NCBI GenBank assembly: GCA_002862125.1
Contig: PHSP01000001.1
Span: 372,001-436,000, forward strand
Source: Methylobacter sp. KS41
GTDB taxonomy: Bacteria; Pseudomonadota; Gammaproteobacteria; Methylococcales; Methylomonadaceae
Reading direction: 5' to 3'
Length of the DNA stretch: 64,000 nt
Of this stretch, positions 1 through 8,641 are shown in pieces. The notes under the pieces are model-generated. The model had not been told where the DNA came from and searched no databases. It saw nothing but the letters and a program-made list of their open reading frames with translations. Position numbers and translations under genes: made by a program. The stretch's first letter is position 1; each line of letters begins with the position of its first letter.

Positions 1-356
1 TGAGCAGCCAGCTTCGGATAAATACAGGAACTGCCTAAAAATAACAAAGACGAACAACCCGCCGCCCATGCCTGATGAATGACATTGGCTTCCACCATCA
101 GGTTTTCGTAAATAAATTCAGCAGGATATTCATTATTGGCGTGGATGCCGCCAACTTTAGCGGCCGCCAGAATGACCTGATCCGGCTTCTCCTGTTGCAT
201 GAAGCTGCGCACAGCGGCCTGATCGGTTAAATCCAGTTCGGCATGAGTGCGACTGACTATATTTTTAAACCCGCCCTCGTTCAACTGTTTTACGATGGCT
301 GAGCCCACCATGCCGCGGTGCCCCGCCACATAGATTTTTATTTGTTTATCCAACAT
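1..356 (-). CDS. fcl: GDP-L-fucose synthase (3' end beyond the window)
   Basis: This NAD(P)-dependent epimerase/reductase converts GDP-4-keto-6-deoxymannose to GDP-L-fucose, the step after Gmd. The ATG is at 356 and the frame stays open to the window edge, giving about 118 N-terminal residues. The short-chain dehydrogenase glycine-rich motif is clear ([13 protein letters not shown] near residues 8-20). It is followed by the family's [11 protein letters not shown] block and LGSSCIYP near the edge. It lies 4 bp downstream of gmd on the same strand, so the two form an operon. Only the Rossmann half is visible; the Ser-Tyr-Lys catalytic Tyr/Lys are outside the window. Confidence 0.93.
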   Translation of the reverse strand, partial: MLDKQIKIYVAGHRGMVGSAIVKQLNEGGFKNIVSRTHAELDLTDQAAVRSFMQQEKPDQVILAAAKVGGIHANNEYPAEFIYENLMVEANVIHQAWAAGCSSLLFLGSSCIYPKLAA

Positions 357-360
357 AGGT

Positions 361-1482
361 CTATTCCCGGCTAACGGCAACGTTATAACCTTGATCTTTT
401 AAAAGCGCATGTTTTCTGGCTTCATTAAGATCATAAGCAACCATTTCACTGATCATTTCCCGCAGGGTAATCTGCGGCACCCAGCCCAGTTTTTCTTTGG
501 CTTTGGTGGGATCGCCCAGCAGCGTTTCAACCTCGGCTGGTCTAAAATAACGGGGATCAATGGCGACGATGTTTTGCCCCACTTTCAAGCCCGGCGCTTT
601 ATCGCCCTCAATCGCTGAAACATATCCCTTTTCTTCAACGCCGGCGCCTTCCCAGCGGATTTTCACGCCGAGTTCCTGGGCGGACATTTCTATAAATTGT
701 CTTACCGTATACTGCACGCCGGTGGCGATTACAAAATCTTCAGGCCGCTCTTGTTGCAGCATCATCCACTGCATGCGCACAAAGTCCTTGGCATGCCCCC
801 AATCCCTGAGCGAATCCATATTACCCATGAACAGGCAGGGCTCCAGTCCCATGGCGATATTGCTAAGGCCGCGCGTTATTTTGCGGGTAACAAAGGTTTC
901 GCCGCGACGAGGCGATTCATGATTAAACAGAATGCCGTTGCAGGCATACATGTCGTAGGCCTCGCGATAATTGACAGTAATCCAGTAGGCGTAAAGTTTG
1001 GCAACCGCATAAGGAGAACGCGGGTAAAACGGCGTGGTCTCTTTTTGCGGTATTTCCTGCACCAGTCCGTAGAGCTCCGAGGTTGAAGCCTGATAAAACC
1101 GGGTTTTCTTTTCCAGCTTAAGGAACCTGATTGCCTCAAGCAGGCGCAAGGCGCCGATGCCATCTACATCGGCGGTGTATTCAGGCGATTCAAACGACAC
1201 CGCTACGTGGCTCATCGCGCCCAGGTTATAAACTTCATCCGGCTGGGTTTCGCTCAGGATGCGGGTCAAATTGGAACTGTCCGTTAAATCGCCGTAATGC
1301 AGGTAAAACTTGGGATTTTTCATATGCGGGTCTTGATAGATATGATCGACCCGCTGGGTATTAAAAAGCGATGAGCGCCTTTTGATACCATGTACTTCGT
1401 AACCTTTTTCCAATAAAAATTCGGCCAGGTAAGAACCATCTTGTCCTGTTATGCCGGTTATTAATGCAACTTTTTTACTCAC
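361..1482 (-). CDS. gmd: GDP-mannose 4,6-dehydratase
   Basis: Gmd converts GDP-D-mannose to GDP-4-keto-6-deoxy-D-mannose, the entry step to GDP-fucose and GDP-rhamnose for surface glycans. It has 373 residues, the usual family length. The N-terminus shows the nucleotide-binding motif [14 protein letters not shown]. The extended SDR catalytic set is present (STSELYG and [12 protein letters not shown], the YxxxK pair), as is the [16 protein letters not shown] block typical of Gmd. It is the first gene of a minus-strand pair with fcl. The upstream non-coding stretch carries a palindromic repeat, and no promoter could be assigned with confidence. Confidence 0.97.
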   Translation of the reverse strand: MSKKVALITGITGQDGSYLAEFLLEKGYEVHGIKRRSSLFNTQRVDHIYQDPHMKNPKFYLHYGDLTDSSNLTRILSETQPDEVYNLGAMSHVAVSFESPEYTADVDGIGALRLLEAIRFLKLEKKTRFYQASTSELYGLVQEIPQKETTPFYPRSPYAVAKLYAYWITVNYREAYDMYACNGILFNHESPRRGETFVTRKITRGLSNIAMGLEPCLFMGNMDSLRDWGHAKDFVRMQWMMLQQERPEDFVIATGVQYTVRQFIEMSAQELGVKIRWEGAGVEEKGYVSAIEGDKAPGLKVGQNIVAIDPRYFRPAEVETLLGDPTKAKEKLGWVPQITLREMISEMVAYDLNEARKHALLKDQGYNVAVSRE

Positions 1483-1600
1483 AATGGCTCCTGATTGGTT
1501 TGATAGAACTAACTGGCTATGAATAATGCCAAATAAATTGAAAAAATATTTTTATACACTTTAAACGTTCTCACTGCAAAAAATCAATGGCGGCTGAGTC

Positions 1601-1754
1601 AATGTCATTAAGTTAAGCAACAAACTCCTTCTCCTGCTGGAGAGGGCTGGGGGTGAGGAAAATCAAAACCAAGGCAAAATACTTTATTTTGATCCCCCTC
1701 ATCCTAACCTTCTCCCGGAAGGAGAAGGGACTGTTCGCTTAACTTAATGACATT
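1601..1754. repeat. Palindromic element with 18-bp perfect terminal inverted repeats
   Basis: The ends AATGTCATTAAGTTAAGC (1601-1618) and GCTTAACTTAATGACATT (1737-1754) are perfect inverted repeats of 18 bp. Inside are two opposed copies of the gagaggg/gtgagg-type core also seen near 2.2, 4.05 and 4.9 kb. The element has no coding potential and could fold into a long stem-loop. It sits upstream of gmd in the 0.9 kb gap that precedes xrtD. It looks like a miniature inverted-repeat (MITE/REP-like) element; no transposase is nearby. Confidence 0.7.
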
Positions 1755-1997
1755 GGCGGGTGGGTTATTGGCAAATTTCCCTAGGGTAAAAAACTTGCCC
1801 GCCCTCCAATGCTGTTAATTTATACAATTCGTTGAGTTGAGCCGAGGCTTAGAGAGAAAGCCGTTTACGCTTCGGCTCCGCTCAGCGGACGATTGCATTA
1901 ACAATCCCATGTCAGTTATCGGCCTCACTTCAGCGAACGACAGCATTTCAGCTAACGCTCCCATTGGAAGATTTATCCTTAAATACGAATTATGAAC

Positions 1998-2158
1998 TAA
2001 GGAACATGCACAAAATAAGTTGAGCATCTGTAGGGGAGAATTCATTCGCCATGGCTGGATAAATCCACGCCTACACAGAGCTTAAAGCCACTAGGCATCA
2101 TGGCGTGTAGGTTTTTTAAAAAACAAACGTTGCTCAACTTATTTCGTGCATGTTCCTA
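1998..2158. repeat. MITE-like element, family A, copy 1
   Basis: This roughly 160-bp element has terminal inverted repeats of about 28 bp. The left end reads AAGGAACATGCACAAAATAA and the right end TTATTTCGTGCATGTTCCT. The interior carries the tgtaggg...gaattcattcgcc...cctaca inner palindrome. Related copies lie at 9653-9782, 11149-11276, 49720-49818 and, more diverged, 26779-26879. It encodes no transposase. The sequence just to its left (1868-1892) contains another repeated motif, cttcggctccgctcag, which recurs near 43.6 and 45.5 kb. The small reading frame that can be drawn through this region follows the repeat and is not a gene. Confidence 0.75.
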
Positions 2159-2178
2159 AACATCTAACGCGCAATAAA

Positions 2179-2275
2179 TAAGCCCTCTCCAAGGGAAAGG
2201 GCGAGGGGAAATCAGACAAACATAGGTCTTTGATTTCATAGCCTCAAATTAAGCTCATAATTCACATTTAAGCCA
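2179..2275 (+). repeat. Dispersed repeat, family B, copy 1
   Basis: This roughly 95-bp non-coding repeat begins agccctctcc...gagggg and continues through gaaatcagacaaacat...tttgatttcat...cctcaaattaagctc. Similar sequence appears at 4026-4128 in the same orientation, at 4819-4950 inverted, and as a degraded inverted copy at 4601-4660. It starts with a GC-rich hairpin (ccctctccaagggaaaggg) followed by an AT-rich tail. It lies downstream of xrtD, where it could act in 3'-end formation. Function is unknown. Confidence 0.6.
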
Positions 2276-2363
2276 AGAAACTTGCCCGATCTGTCCGTCA
2301 ATGGAATGTTTTTGATCTCTCAAAACCTGTAATACCGGGCATCGGGCAACATATCTGATAAAT

Positions 2364-3971
2364 TTATCCGGCATTTGATTTGCCGGGTATATAAGCCGGC
2401 AAATCAGGCATCAGAACCTTTAAAAAAGAGTGCAAACGTTGATCCGCCGCTTCCAAATCCTCGGCGCTTCCAACGCTGGTAACCAGCCTCATTAAAGCGC
2501 CATCAGTACGGTTTTGCGTAACGGCGTCGTAAAACAAATACCATTTTAATAAATATTCATTGGTTATCGTACGGCCCCGTTGCTGAAACCAGTAATAAAC
2601 CAACTGCCTGCTGTCACCCTTTTGAATAACAGCGCGATTTAACTCAAGCACATTGCCGTCGAGCGTTAAGTCCGGAAACTTTCGTTGTCCAATCTGGGTA
2701 ATTTGCCAGCCATCGCCTGGAATACAGGCTTTGGGGGAGTGCACCGAAACGCCTTTGCGTTGAGACTGGTAATAAGCGCTGTAAAAATTGACGCCACTGC
2801 CTGATTCCGGCTGCGCATAGTTAATAATTACATAGTCTGTTAATTTAAGTGCCTGCAGATAATCCTGGCTAAGATAGTCATTATGTCCCTGCCATTTTCC
2901 CATCTGTAATGGGAAATTAAGAAATGCTTTCCGCGCCGGAATAATATCTTCCCGTCCCTGTATATAACCGGATGAAATAGATGTGGTGCAAAGTAATAAT
3001 ATCAACAGAAATATCGACTTATTAAATTTAACTTCGGGAGTTGCCTGCTTTGGATTTCCTGACCATTCACTTGGAATTATAACCAGCTCGCTCAATGGCA
3101 CCTTTTTTCCAGTGAGCCTGGAAAACAACCACATTTCCATAAATAACAATGCCATGCAAAGCAAAAAAACAAACCAGCCTTCAAAATCATGCAAAAAGCC
3201 TTCCGCCATTTCTTTCCCCCAGTAATTCACCAGGATGCCTATTACACCGATGCGAAAGCTGTTCATAAAAATGGTCAATGGCGCTGAAGAAAGAAAAATC
3301 AGCGTTTTTTGCCAAAAAGGCCCTTTAAACAGGTACGCGCACAGAAAAGAGAGGCTGGCCAGGGGGAATAAGTAACGGAGCCCGCTACAGGCATCAACTA
3401 CCTGTAATTTATAACTGCCCAGATCGATGACATTGCCCTCAAGATAGACCATGATGTCGCAGGAGCGAATAAACTCGACACCTAGCCATGATGAAATCAA
3501 CTGCAATTTTGCGGACAGGTTATTCAGAATAAACGGCGGGAATGGCACCATGAAGATAAGAAACAGCAAGGGTATCGCGCCGATGCGCAAGCCTTGAAGC
3601 CCGAAAGCAATCGCAAACATCCCTGTTAACGTAATAATGAAAGCATATTGTTCAATTGTTTTTAAAGTTGCCAGCCCGCCTAAAACAAACAGGATCAAGC
3701 CTAAAATTACAATGATAAATCCCGGCAATGAGTCTCTGAATTGTTCAACAAACTTGAGTTCTCTCCGCCGGATCCATAAAAAATAAACGCTGATAACGGG
3801 TATAAAAAAACCGTGGCTGTATTCCTCTACGTTCATCCAGACAGCCATCATTTCATTCAGACTGCTTTTAAACGTGAAACCCAGCAATAACAGAGCAAAT
3901 ATCCATAGTGATAAGACAACAGTTGGTTTTTTCAACTGGTTAAGAGTGTTGACTTGGGAATGCAAATTCAT
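2364..3971 (-). CDS. xrtD: VPLPA-CTERM-specific exosortase XrtD with C-terminal EpsI domain
   Basis: Exosortases are inner-membrane cysteine transpeptidases that recognise PEP-CTERM-type tails and process them during surface attachment. This 535-residue protein has about eight membrane segments in residues 20-290. The catalytic set is visible: Cys195 in DACSGLRYL, Arg240 in NSFRIG and His261 in LHDFEGW. Residues about 310-535 form a periplasmic EpsI-like domain (FPLQMGKWQG, HSPKACIPGDGW). A fused EpsI domain, together with the VPLPA/VPVPA tails found at five loci in this window, fits the XrtD class rather than XrtA. It is transcribed away from the polysaccharide operon at 5-9.4 kb across a 1 kb repeat-rich gap. 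The XrtD label rests on recalled family architecture. Confidence 0.9.
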   Translation of the reverse strand: MNLHSQVNTLNQLKKPTVVLSLWIFALLLLGFTFKSSLNEMMAVWMNVEEYSHGFFIPVISVYFLWIRRRELKFVEQFRDSLPGFIIVILGLILFVLGGLATLKTIEQYAFIITLTGMFAIAFGLQGLRIGAIPLLFLIFMVPFPPFILNNLSAKLQLISSWLGVEFIRSCDIMVYLEGNVIDLGSYKLQVVDACSGLRYLFPLASLSFLCAYLFKGPFWQKTLIFLSSAPLTIFMNSFRIGVIGILVNYWGKEMAEGFLHDFEGWFVFLLCMALLFMEMWLFSRLTGKKVPLSELVIIPSEWSGNPKQATPEVKFNKSIFLLILLLCTTSISSGYIQGREDIIPARKAFLNFPLQMGKWQGHNDYLSQDYLQALKLTDYVIINYAQPESGSGVNFYSAYYQSQRKGVSVHSPKACIPGDGWQITQIGQRKFPDLTLDGNVLELNRAVIQKGDSRQLVYYWFQQRGRTITNEYLLKWYLFYDAVTQNRTDGALMRLVTSVGSAEDLEAADQRLHSFLKVLMPDLPAYIPGKSNAG

Positions 3972-4025
3972 TATATATTTGAGCTGTTAATTGTTAATTA
4001 AAGATTAAATTCCCACAATGCCGAG

Positions 4026-4128
4026 TTAAGCCCTCTCCTGAAGGAGAGGGTTGGGTGAGGGGAAAATTTGAATATAATCGTTGAGTTCATTGCCTCAAAT
4101 TTAGCCCTTAATTCGTATTTTAAAGATA
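4026..4128 (+). repeat. Dispersed repeat, family B, copy 2
   Basis: It begins aagccctctcctgaaggaga, followed by ggttgggtgagggg and an AT-rich tail containing cctcaaatttagcccttaa. It shares the order of elements with copy 1 at 2179-2275 and with the inverted copy at 4819-4950. The ctctcctgaaggagag hairpin at its start is perfectly palindromic. Confidence 0.6.
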
Positions 4129-4818
4129 AAAGAATCGATTTTTAATGACCAGGCAAAATCATCATTGCCCGCTAATAATTTGAATTCGTTCAGGTCTATT
4201 AATATGCTTGCAAAACCTAGGATTAGATAGGACTAAAGGTTTCTTATCGAAATCGGCGCTATTAATGATGCCTTCAAACAATTGTGGATTATTATGAATA
4301 CAGATTATTAAAGGCTAATGACACCGGACGTTCGAAGGCGCATAATACCATTCAAAATCCTGCATGAATAGCTTGAACCCTAAGTAAATGCCCAACTACA
4401 AGAGAATTCAGGCATGGACGAAACCGGGACCGGCACCCATGACTCGGTTATCCCTTTCCGGCGTGCATGATGGACTGATGAACAGTTAAACCAATCCATC
4501 ATATTTAGTGAAAAGCTTAACCTTGAAACTTCAAAAAAATTTACAATTTCTTACCTGCCTGCCGGTTTGTCTTATTACTGTTATATTTCACCACTACAAT
4601 GCAGATTAAGATCTCAATTTGGAACTATGGAATCAAAAAATTATGTTTGCCTGACCTCTTTTCTCCAAACCCAATGTTTCCGTCCTGCCCAGCCCGGAAC
4701 TCAGCGGGTGTTCATGGCGAGGCTGAATGCGTTCCCGGCGGATTTGGTATCCAGGAAAATGGCATCTTTATTGCTTGTTAAATGTTTAGATAATGCTTCG
4801 TTTTACAATATTTTAATG

Positions 4819-4950
4819 TAAATTAAGAGCTCAATTTGAGACAATGAAATCAAAGGATTATGTTAATCTGATTTCCCCTCACCCAACCCTCTCCCTCTGG
4901 AGAGGGCTTGTTTACAGCTCGTTATATGCTTAGCTCTTAATTCGAATTTT
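4819..4950 (-). repeat. Dispersed repeat, family B, copy 3 (inverted)
   Basis: Read on the minus strand this gives agccctctcc, a short loop, gagggttgggtgagggg and then gaaatcag...cctttgatttcattg...ctcaaattgagctcttaat. That matches copies 1 and 2 in order and spacing. With copy 2 it forms an 800-bp-spaced inverted pair in the promoter region of the eps operon. A degraded partner in the same orientation at 4601-4660 shares the aattaagatctcaatttgg and tgtttgcctgac segments. Confidence 0.6.
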
Positions 4951-4997
4951 AGTAACCGGCTGGCCCGGCATTAGGGCTTGAAAAAATCCTTGATAGA

Positions 4998-5600
4998 ATG
5001 GGAATCACTTTGAAACAACTACTTACAATCATTTCAGTTTTTCTGATAATTAGCACATCTGCTTTAGCTGATCCAAAGCAGCCGGCCCCTCAAAAGGAAC
5101 AAAAAACCGATGCCGCCGATTATTTACTTGCTCCCGGTGATCTTATTGAGATCTCGGTCTGGAAAGAAGAAGGCATGCAAAAGCAGGAAACCCTGGTGGC
5201 GCCTGACGGCAACATCACCTTCCCGCTCGCAGGCACCATCATGGCGGCCGGCAAGCCCATGTTTGCACTTGAAGAAGCGATTGCCACCCGGCTGGCGGAC
5301 TACATAGCCGACCCCGTGGTCACCGTTAAACTGCTTCAAAACAATGGCAATTCCATTTTTGTTATCGGTAAAGTCAACAAACCCGGGCAATATCCCGCCA
5401 ACAGGCGTATTGATGTGATGCAGGCCCTTAGTTTGGCGGGCGGATTAACGGCTTTTGCCAACTCCGGTTCAATTCATGTGCTCCGTCGCGTAGGTAATGC
5501 AATAAAGGTTTTCCCGTTTGATTACGACGACGTGCTGAATGGCGAGGATCTTGAGCAAAATATAGTACTGGAAGCCGGCGACACCGTTACTGTGCCTTGA
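4998..5600 (+). CDS. Polysaccharide export protein (Wza/EpsA-like)
   Basis: This is an outer-membrane or periplasmic exopolysaccharide export component. It has 200 residues with a signal peptide ending near residue 25 (ISTSALA-DP). A polysaccharide-export domain follows (YLLAPGDLIEISVWKEEG, about residues 42-125), then a SLBB-type segment (FVIGKVNKPGQYPANRRIDVMQAL, given here as positions 114-140). It ends VLEAGDTVTVP, as PEP-CTERM-associated EpsA proteins do. It is shorter than Wza (about 380 residues) and lacks the C-terminal membrane helix, which is normal for exosortase-linked members. It is the first gene of a four-gene plus-strand operon. The ATG at 4998 has only a weak ribosome-binding site. 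Confidence 0.9.
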   Translation: MGITLKQLLTIISVFLIISTSALADPKQPAPQKEQKTDAADYLLAPGDLIEISVWKEEGMQKQETLVAPDGNITFPLAGTIMAAGKPMFALEEAIATRLADYIADPVVTVKLLQNNGNSIFVIGKVNKPGQYPANRRIDVMQALSLAGGLTAFANSGSIHVLRRVGNAIKVFPFDYDDVLNGEDLEQNIVLEAGDTVTVP

Positions 5601-5631
5601 TAAAAGCGCTAATCACCGGTAGTCAATCAAG

Positions 5632-6873
5632 ATGAAAAAGGGCTTGCTTATACCGTTAATTCTGTGCGCATCGTTAACCTGCCAGGCTAACGATTATTTT
5701 TTTAAGCCGGTATTCAGCTCCAAGGAACGCTATTACAGCAACATTAGATTGCTGCCAAATCCCCAGCAAGACAACTGGGTCACAACGTTATCGCCCGGAT
5801 TAAATTTCGGCCTGATTCATGAAAACGGCGAATTAAAATCAAATTTCACGTGGAATCAATTGTTTTACACGAATCAATCCTCGCTTAACGTCAGCGAACA
5901 GTTGTTTAGCGCTGATTATCAACATAAAAATGAACGTTTACAATGGGGTATTACTGGTTATTATAATAACCAATCCTACTTAAATACTCAGGGAACTGTA
6001 TTAGGGGCTGCACAATTTAAGAATGTAATGGCAAAACAGCTAAAAGTAGCGCCTACGGTTACTTACGCTTTAAACGAGCAAAACTCGCTGACAGTTGACT
6101 ACTCCTACATTAACACGGCTTACCAACAAAATACCAACGCGTACCTCACCGATTATGATTATCAACTGGCATCGGGAACATTCAACCACCTCTACACGGA
6201 ACGCGACAAACTGATTCTGACCCTTTCAAGCTCCCGTTATAATGCGGCGGCGCGTGGCCTAACCACCTTCAATAATGTCGCCCAGCTAGGCTGGCAACAT
6301 AGTTTCAGCGAACAACTCGTCACTTATTTAGCAGCCGGCATGAATTATTCGATATCGGAAACGAAAAATGTTCCTCAGCTTACTCCAGTCAACTTTTTTG
6401 GATCTACTTTTTACCAGGACCCTGTTACGGCTCAACTTTATCTAAACCAGCGCTACGAAAATCTTAACAAGACCGGTTTAGGCCAGGTCTATAAGGCATC
6501 GGTGCAAAAAACCTTTGAGAGAGGCTCAGCTTCACTGCTCGGCTCTCAAAATCAAACGCCTACCTCTCAAGGCCTGCAAACGCAAACTCAGTTGGCTATC
6601 AACGCTGCCTACACCATTAATGAACGCTGGACTTCAGGCCTGGCGGCCAACTATTCAATTTATGAATTAACCGGGGTGCAGAATAGCTTGCTAAATAGAA
6701 CTTATGCCTCTATTGGCCCCAACATTAACTGGAAATGGACGCCTGAGATCAACATTGGATTTTCGTACACTTACCGTCAGCAAGAATACAAAAACAGCAA
6801 TCAACTCAGACAAGACAATAATCTTCAACTTCAAATTACTTATCAACCCCAAACAAACTATCAGGTGAAATAG
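5632..6873 (+). CDS. Outer-membrane beta-barrel protein of the exopolysaccharide locus
   Basis: This 413-residue secreted protein has a signal peptide MKKGLLIPLILCASLTCQA. The rest consists of alternating aromatic/polar strands ending in a long C-terminal strand, as in outer-membrane barrels. A protein of this type usually follows the export gene in PEP-CTERM/exosortase polysaccharide loci (EpsL-like or the uncharacterised barrel family). It lies 31 bp after the export gene and 1 bp before the chain-length gene, so it is certainly co-transcribed. Its likely role is an outer-membrane polysaccharide exit channel or scaffold, by analogy. No enzymatic motif is visible. Confidence 0.75.
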   Translation: MKKGLLIPLILCASLTCQANDYFFKPVFSSKERYYSNIRLLPNPQQDNWVTTLSPGLNFGLIHENGELKSNFTWNQLFYTNQSSLNVSEQLFSADYQHKNERLQWGITGYYNNQSYLNTQGTVLGAAQFKNVMAKQLKVAPTVTYALNEQNSLTVDYSYINTAYQQNTNAYLTDYDYQLASGTFNHLYTERDKLILTLSSSRYNAAARGLTTFNNVAQLGWQHSFSEQLVTYLAAGMNYSISETKNVPQLTPVNFFGSTFYQDPVTAQLYLNQRYENLNKTGLGQVYKASVQKTFERGSASLLGSQNQTPTSQGLQTQTQLAINAAYTINERWTSGLAANYSIYELTGVQNSLLNRTYASIGPNINWKWTPEINIGFSYTYRQQEYKNSNQLRQDNNLQLQITYQPQTNYQVK

Positions 6874-6874
6874 C

Positions 6875-8620
6875 GTGGAAAATCAAGCGATCGACATCAA
6901 GGATTATTTAAAAATAATCAAACGACGCAGCAAGTTTTTATTGATCCCGTTTGTCGTGATTTCAATACTGAGCATAATGTTATCTGTCGTTCTGCCTCCG
7001 GTGTATCGTTCAATGGCAACCATCCTGATTGAAGAACAGGAGATCCCGTCCGAACTGGTTCGCTCTACCGTCACTACCTTTGCGGATCAGCGTATTCAGA
7101 CTATCAGCCAGCGCATCATGACGCGCGCCAATCTCATGGAAATCGTCAACAAATTTGATCTGTATCCAAAAGAACGCAAATCCAAACCGGAAGAAATTAT
7201 TCTGGAAAAAATGCGTAAACTTATTGTAGTTGAACCCGTCAGCGCCAATGTGATTGACCCTCGCAATGGACAACCATCACAGGCGACTATCGCCTTTACA
7301 CTGTCATTCGATTATAAAAATCCGGGCCTTGCACAAAAGACCGCCAACGAACTTACTTCCTTGTTCCTCAAGGAAAACATCAAATCGCGTACCGAGTCCG
7401 CGCAAAATGCAGCGCTTTTTTTAAGTGAAGAGTCGCGCCGTCTAAAGGATAAAATTCAGCAAACACAAACCCAACTGGCTGCTTTCAAGGAAAAAAACCT
7501 CAACCAGCTGCCACAGATCAGCCAGCTTAACCAGCAGGAACTCACTTCACTTAACGGCCAATTGTTAACTCTTGACAGCCAGGAGCGTTCGCTGCATGAG
7601 CGCCAGTTTTATCTTGAAGGTGAACTGGCGCAAATCGACCCCAATGCCTTAGCCGTTAATGCCACCGGGAATCGTGTTTTTGACATGAAAGACCGGCTCA
7701 AGGTGCTGGAATCGGAATATCCTTCTTTACAAGCCGGCTACTCCGCCACTCATCCTGATGTCATTAAAGCCAAACGTGAAATTGAGTCATTAAAAAAACA
7801 GATCGGCGGCAATACTGATCTTAACAAAATATATGCCGAACTGACGAACAAAAAGGCCGAACTGGCATTGCTGTTAAAACAGTATTCCGATAAACACCCG
7901 GATGTATTGAAACTGCAAAAGCAGATTTCCACCTTGCAACAATCCATGTTAACCGCCCAGGAAACTGAAGCAACCGGCAGATCGGTACAGCCCGACAACC
8001 CTGCCTATATCACGCTAAAAGCTCAGCTGCAATCCATACAAGCTGAACTGCAATCATTAGGCTTTACACGCAGCCAGCTCAATAAAAAAATAGATGATCT
8101 GCGTCAGAGCCTGCGCCAGGCGCCCATGGTCGAAAAAGAATATACCGATCTTATCCAGGAACTCGACAACACCAATCTTCGTTATCGAGAAGTCAGCGCC
8201 AGAGAAATGGAGGCGCAAATTTCCCAGCAACTCGAGCTTGAACGCAAGGGCGAGCGCTTCACGCTGATTGATCCGCCTCAAGAGCCGCTTGAACCGATCA
8301 GTCCTAACCGGGCCGCGATTCTTTTTCTTGGTTTTGTTTTTGCCATTGCGAGCGGACTTGGCAGTGTTTTCCTGGCTGAAATGCTGGGTTCGACCATCAA
8401 CAATGAAAAAACCATTACCGCAATTTTGGGAGTGCCGCCGTTATCAAGCATTCCCTATCTTGAGAGCCGGGAAGAAAGCGAAACCTATAAAAAACGGCGC
8501 TTCATCATGATTGGCGCCGCCTTGATTGCCCTTGTCGTGGCCGTTATAGGCTTCCATTTCATTGTAATGCCGCTAGACGTGTTCTGGTACAAACTGCTTC
8601 GTGTTATCGGCAATAACTAA
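6875..8620 (+). CDS. Polysaccharide chain-length determinant (Wzz/GNVR family)
   Basis: This inner-membrane co-polymerase controls polysaccharide chain length. It has 581 residues, with a Wzz domain and first membrane helix near residues 18-45. A long periplasmic coiled coil with a GNVR-like region follows, then membrane helices near 485-510 and 540-562. The coiled coil contains a doubled motif, YSATHPDVIK and YSDKHPDVLK, about 60 residues apart, which suggests internal duplication. The start is GTG, 1 bp after the preceding stop, consistent with translational coupling. It resembles the PEP-CTERM-locus chain-length subfamily. The kinase-like partner is the separate next gene. Confidence 0.9.
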   Translation: MENQAIDIKDYLKIIKRRSKFLLIPFVVISILSIMLSVVLPPVYRSMATILIEEQEIPSELVRSTVTTFADQRIQTISQRIMTRANLMEIVNKFDLYPKERKSKPEEIILEKMRKLIVVEPVSANVIDPRNGQPSQATIAFTLSFDYKNPGLAQKTANELTSLFLKENIKSRTESAQNAALFLSEESRRLKDKIQQTQTQLAAFKEKNLNQLPQISQLNQQELTSLNGQLLTLDSQERSLHERQFYLEGELAQIDPNALAVNATGNRVFDMKDRLKVLESEYPSLQAGYSATHPDVIKAKREIESLKKQIGGNTDLNKIYAELTNKKAELALLLKQYSDKHPDVLKLQKQISTLQQSMLTAQETEATGRSVQPDNPAYITLKAQLQSIQAELQSLGFTRSQLNKKIDDLRQSLRQAPMVEKEYTDLIQELDNTNLRYREVSAREMEAQISQQLELERKGERFTLIDPPQEPLEPISPNRAAILFLGFVFAIASGLGSVFLAEMLGSTINNEKTITAILGVPPLSSIPYLESREESETYKKRRFIMIGAALIALVVAVIGFHFIVMPLDVFWYKLLRVIGNN

Positions 8621-8641
8621 ATTACAAACAGGCAATTGATT

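Larger units (their letters stand above)
3972..4997. other. Repeat-rich intergenic region between xrtD and the eps operon
   Basis: This 1 kb gap separates the divergent xrtD and exopolysaccharide operons and must hold both promoters. I could not place -10/-35 or sigma-54 elements with confidence. It contains family-B repeats facing each other at 4026-4128 (plus) and 4819-4950 (minus), and a degraded copy at 4601-4660. The short frames at 4567-4821 lie partly in repeat sequence and have no recognisable product. The stretch 4131-4560 is AT-rich with no feature I can name. Confidence 0.6.

Noticed and set aside
1815-2045. 76-codon minus-strand frame
   Set aside because: It runs through repeat sequence and the family-A element and has no independent support.
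4567-4821. 84-codon plus-strand frame between xrtD and eps genes
   Set aside because: It overlaps degraded family-B repeat sequence and lacks motifs.
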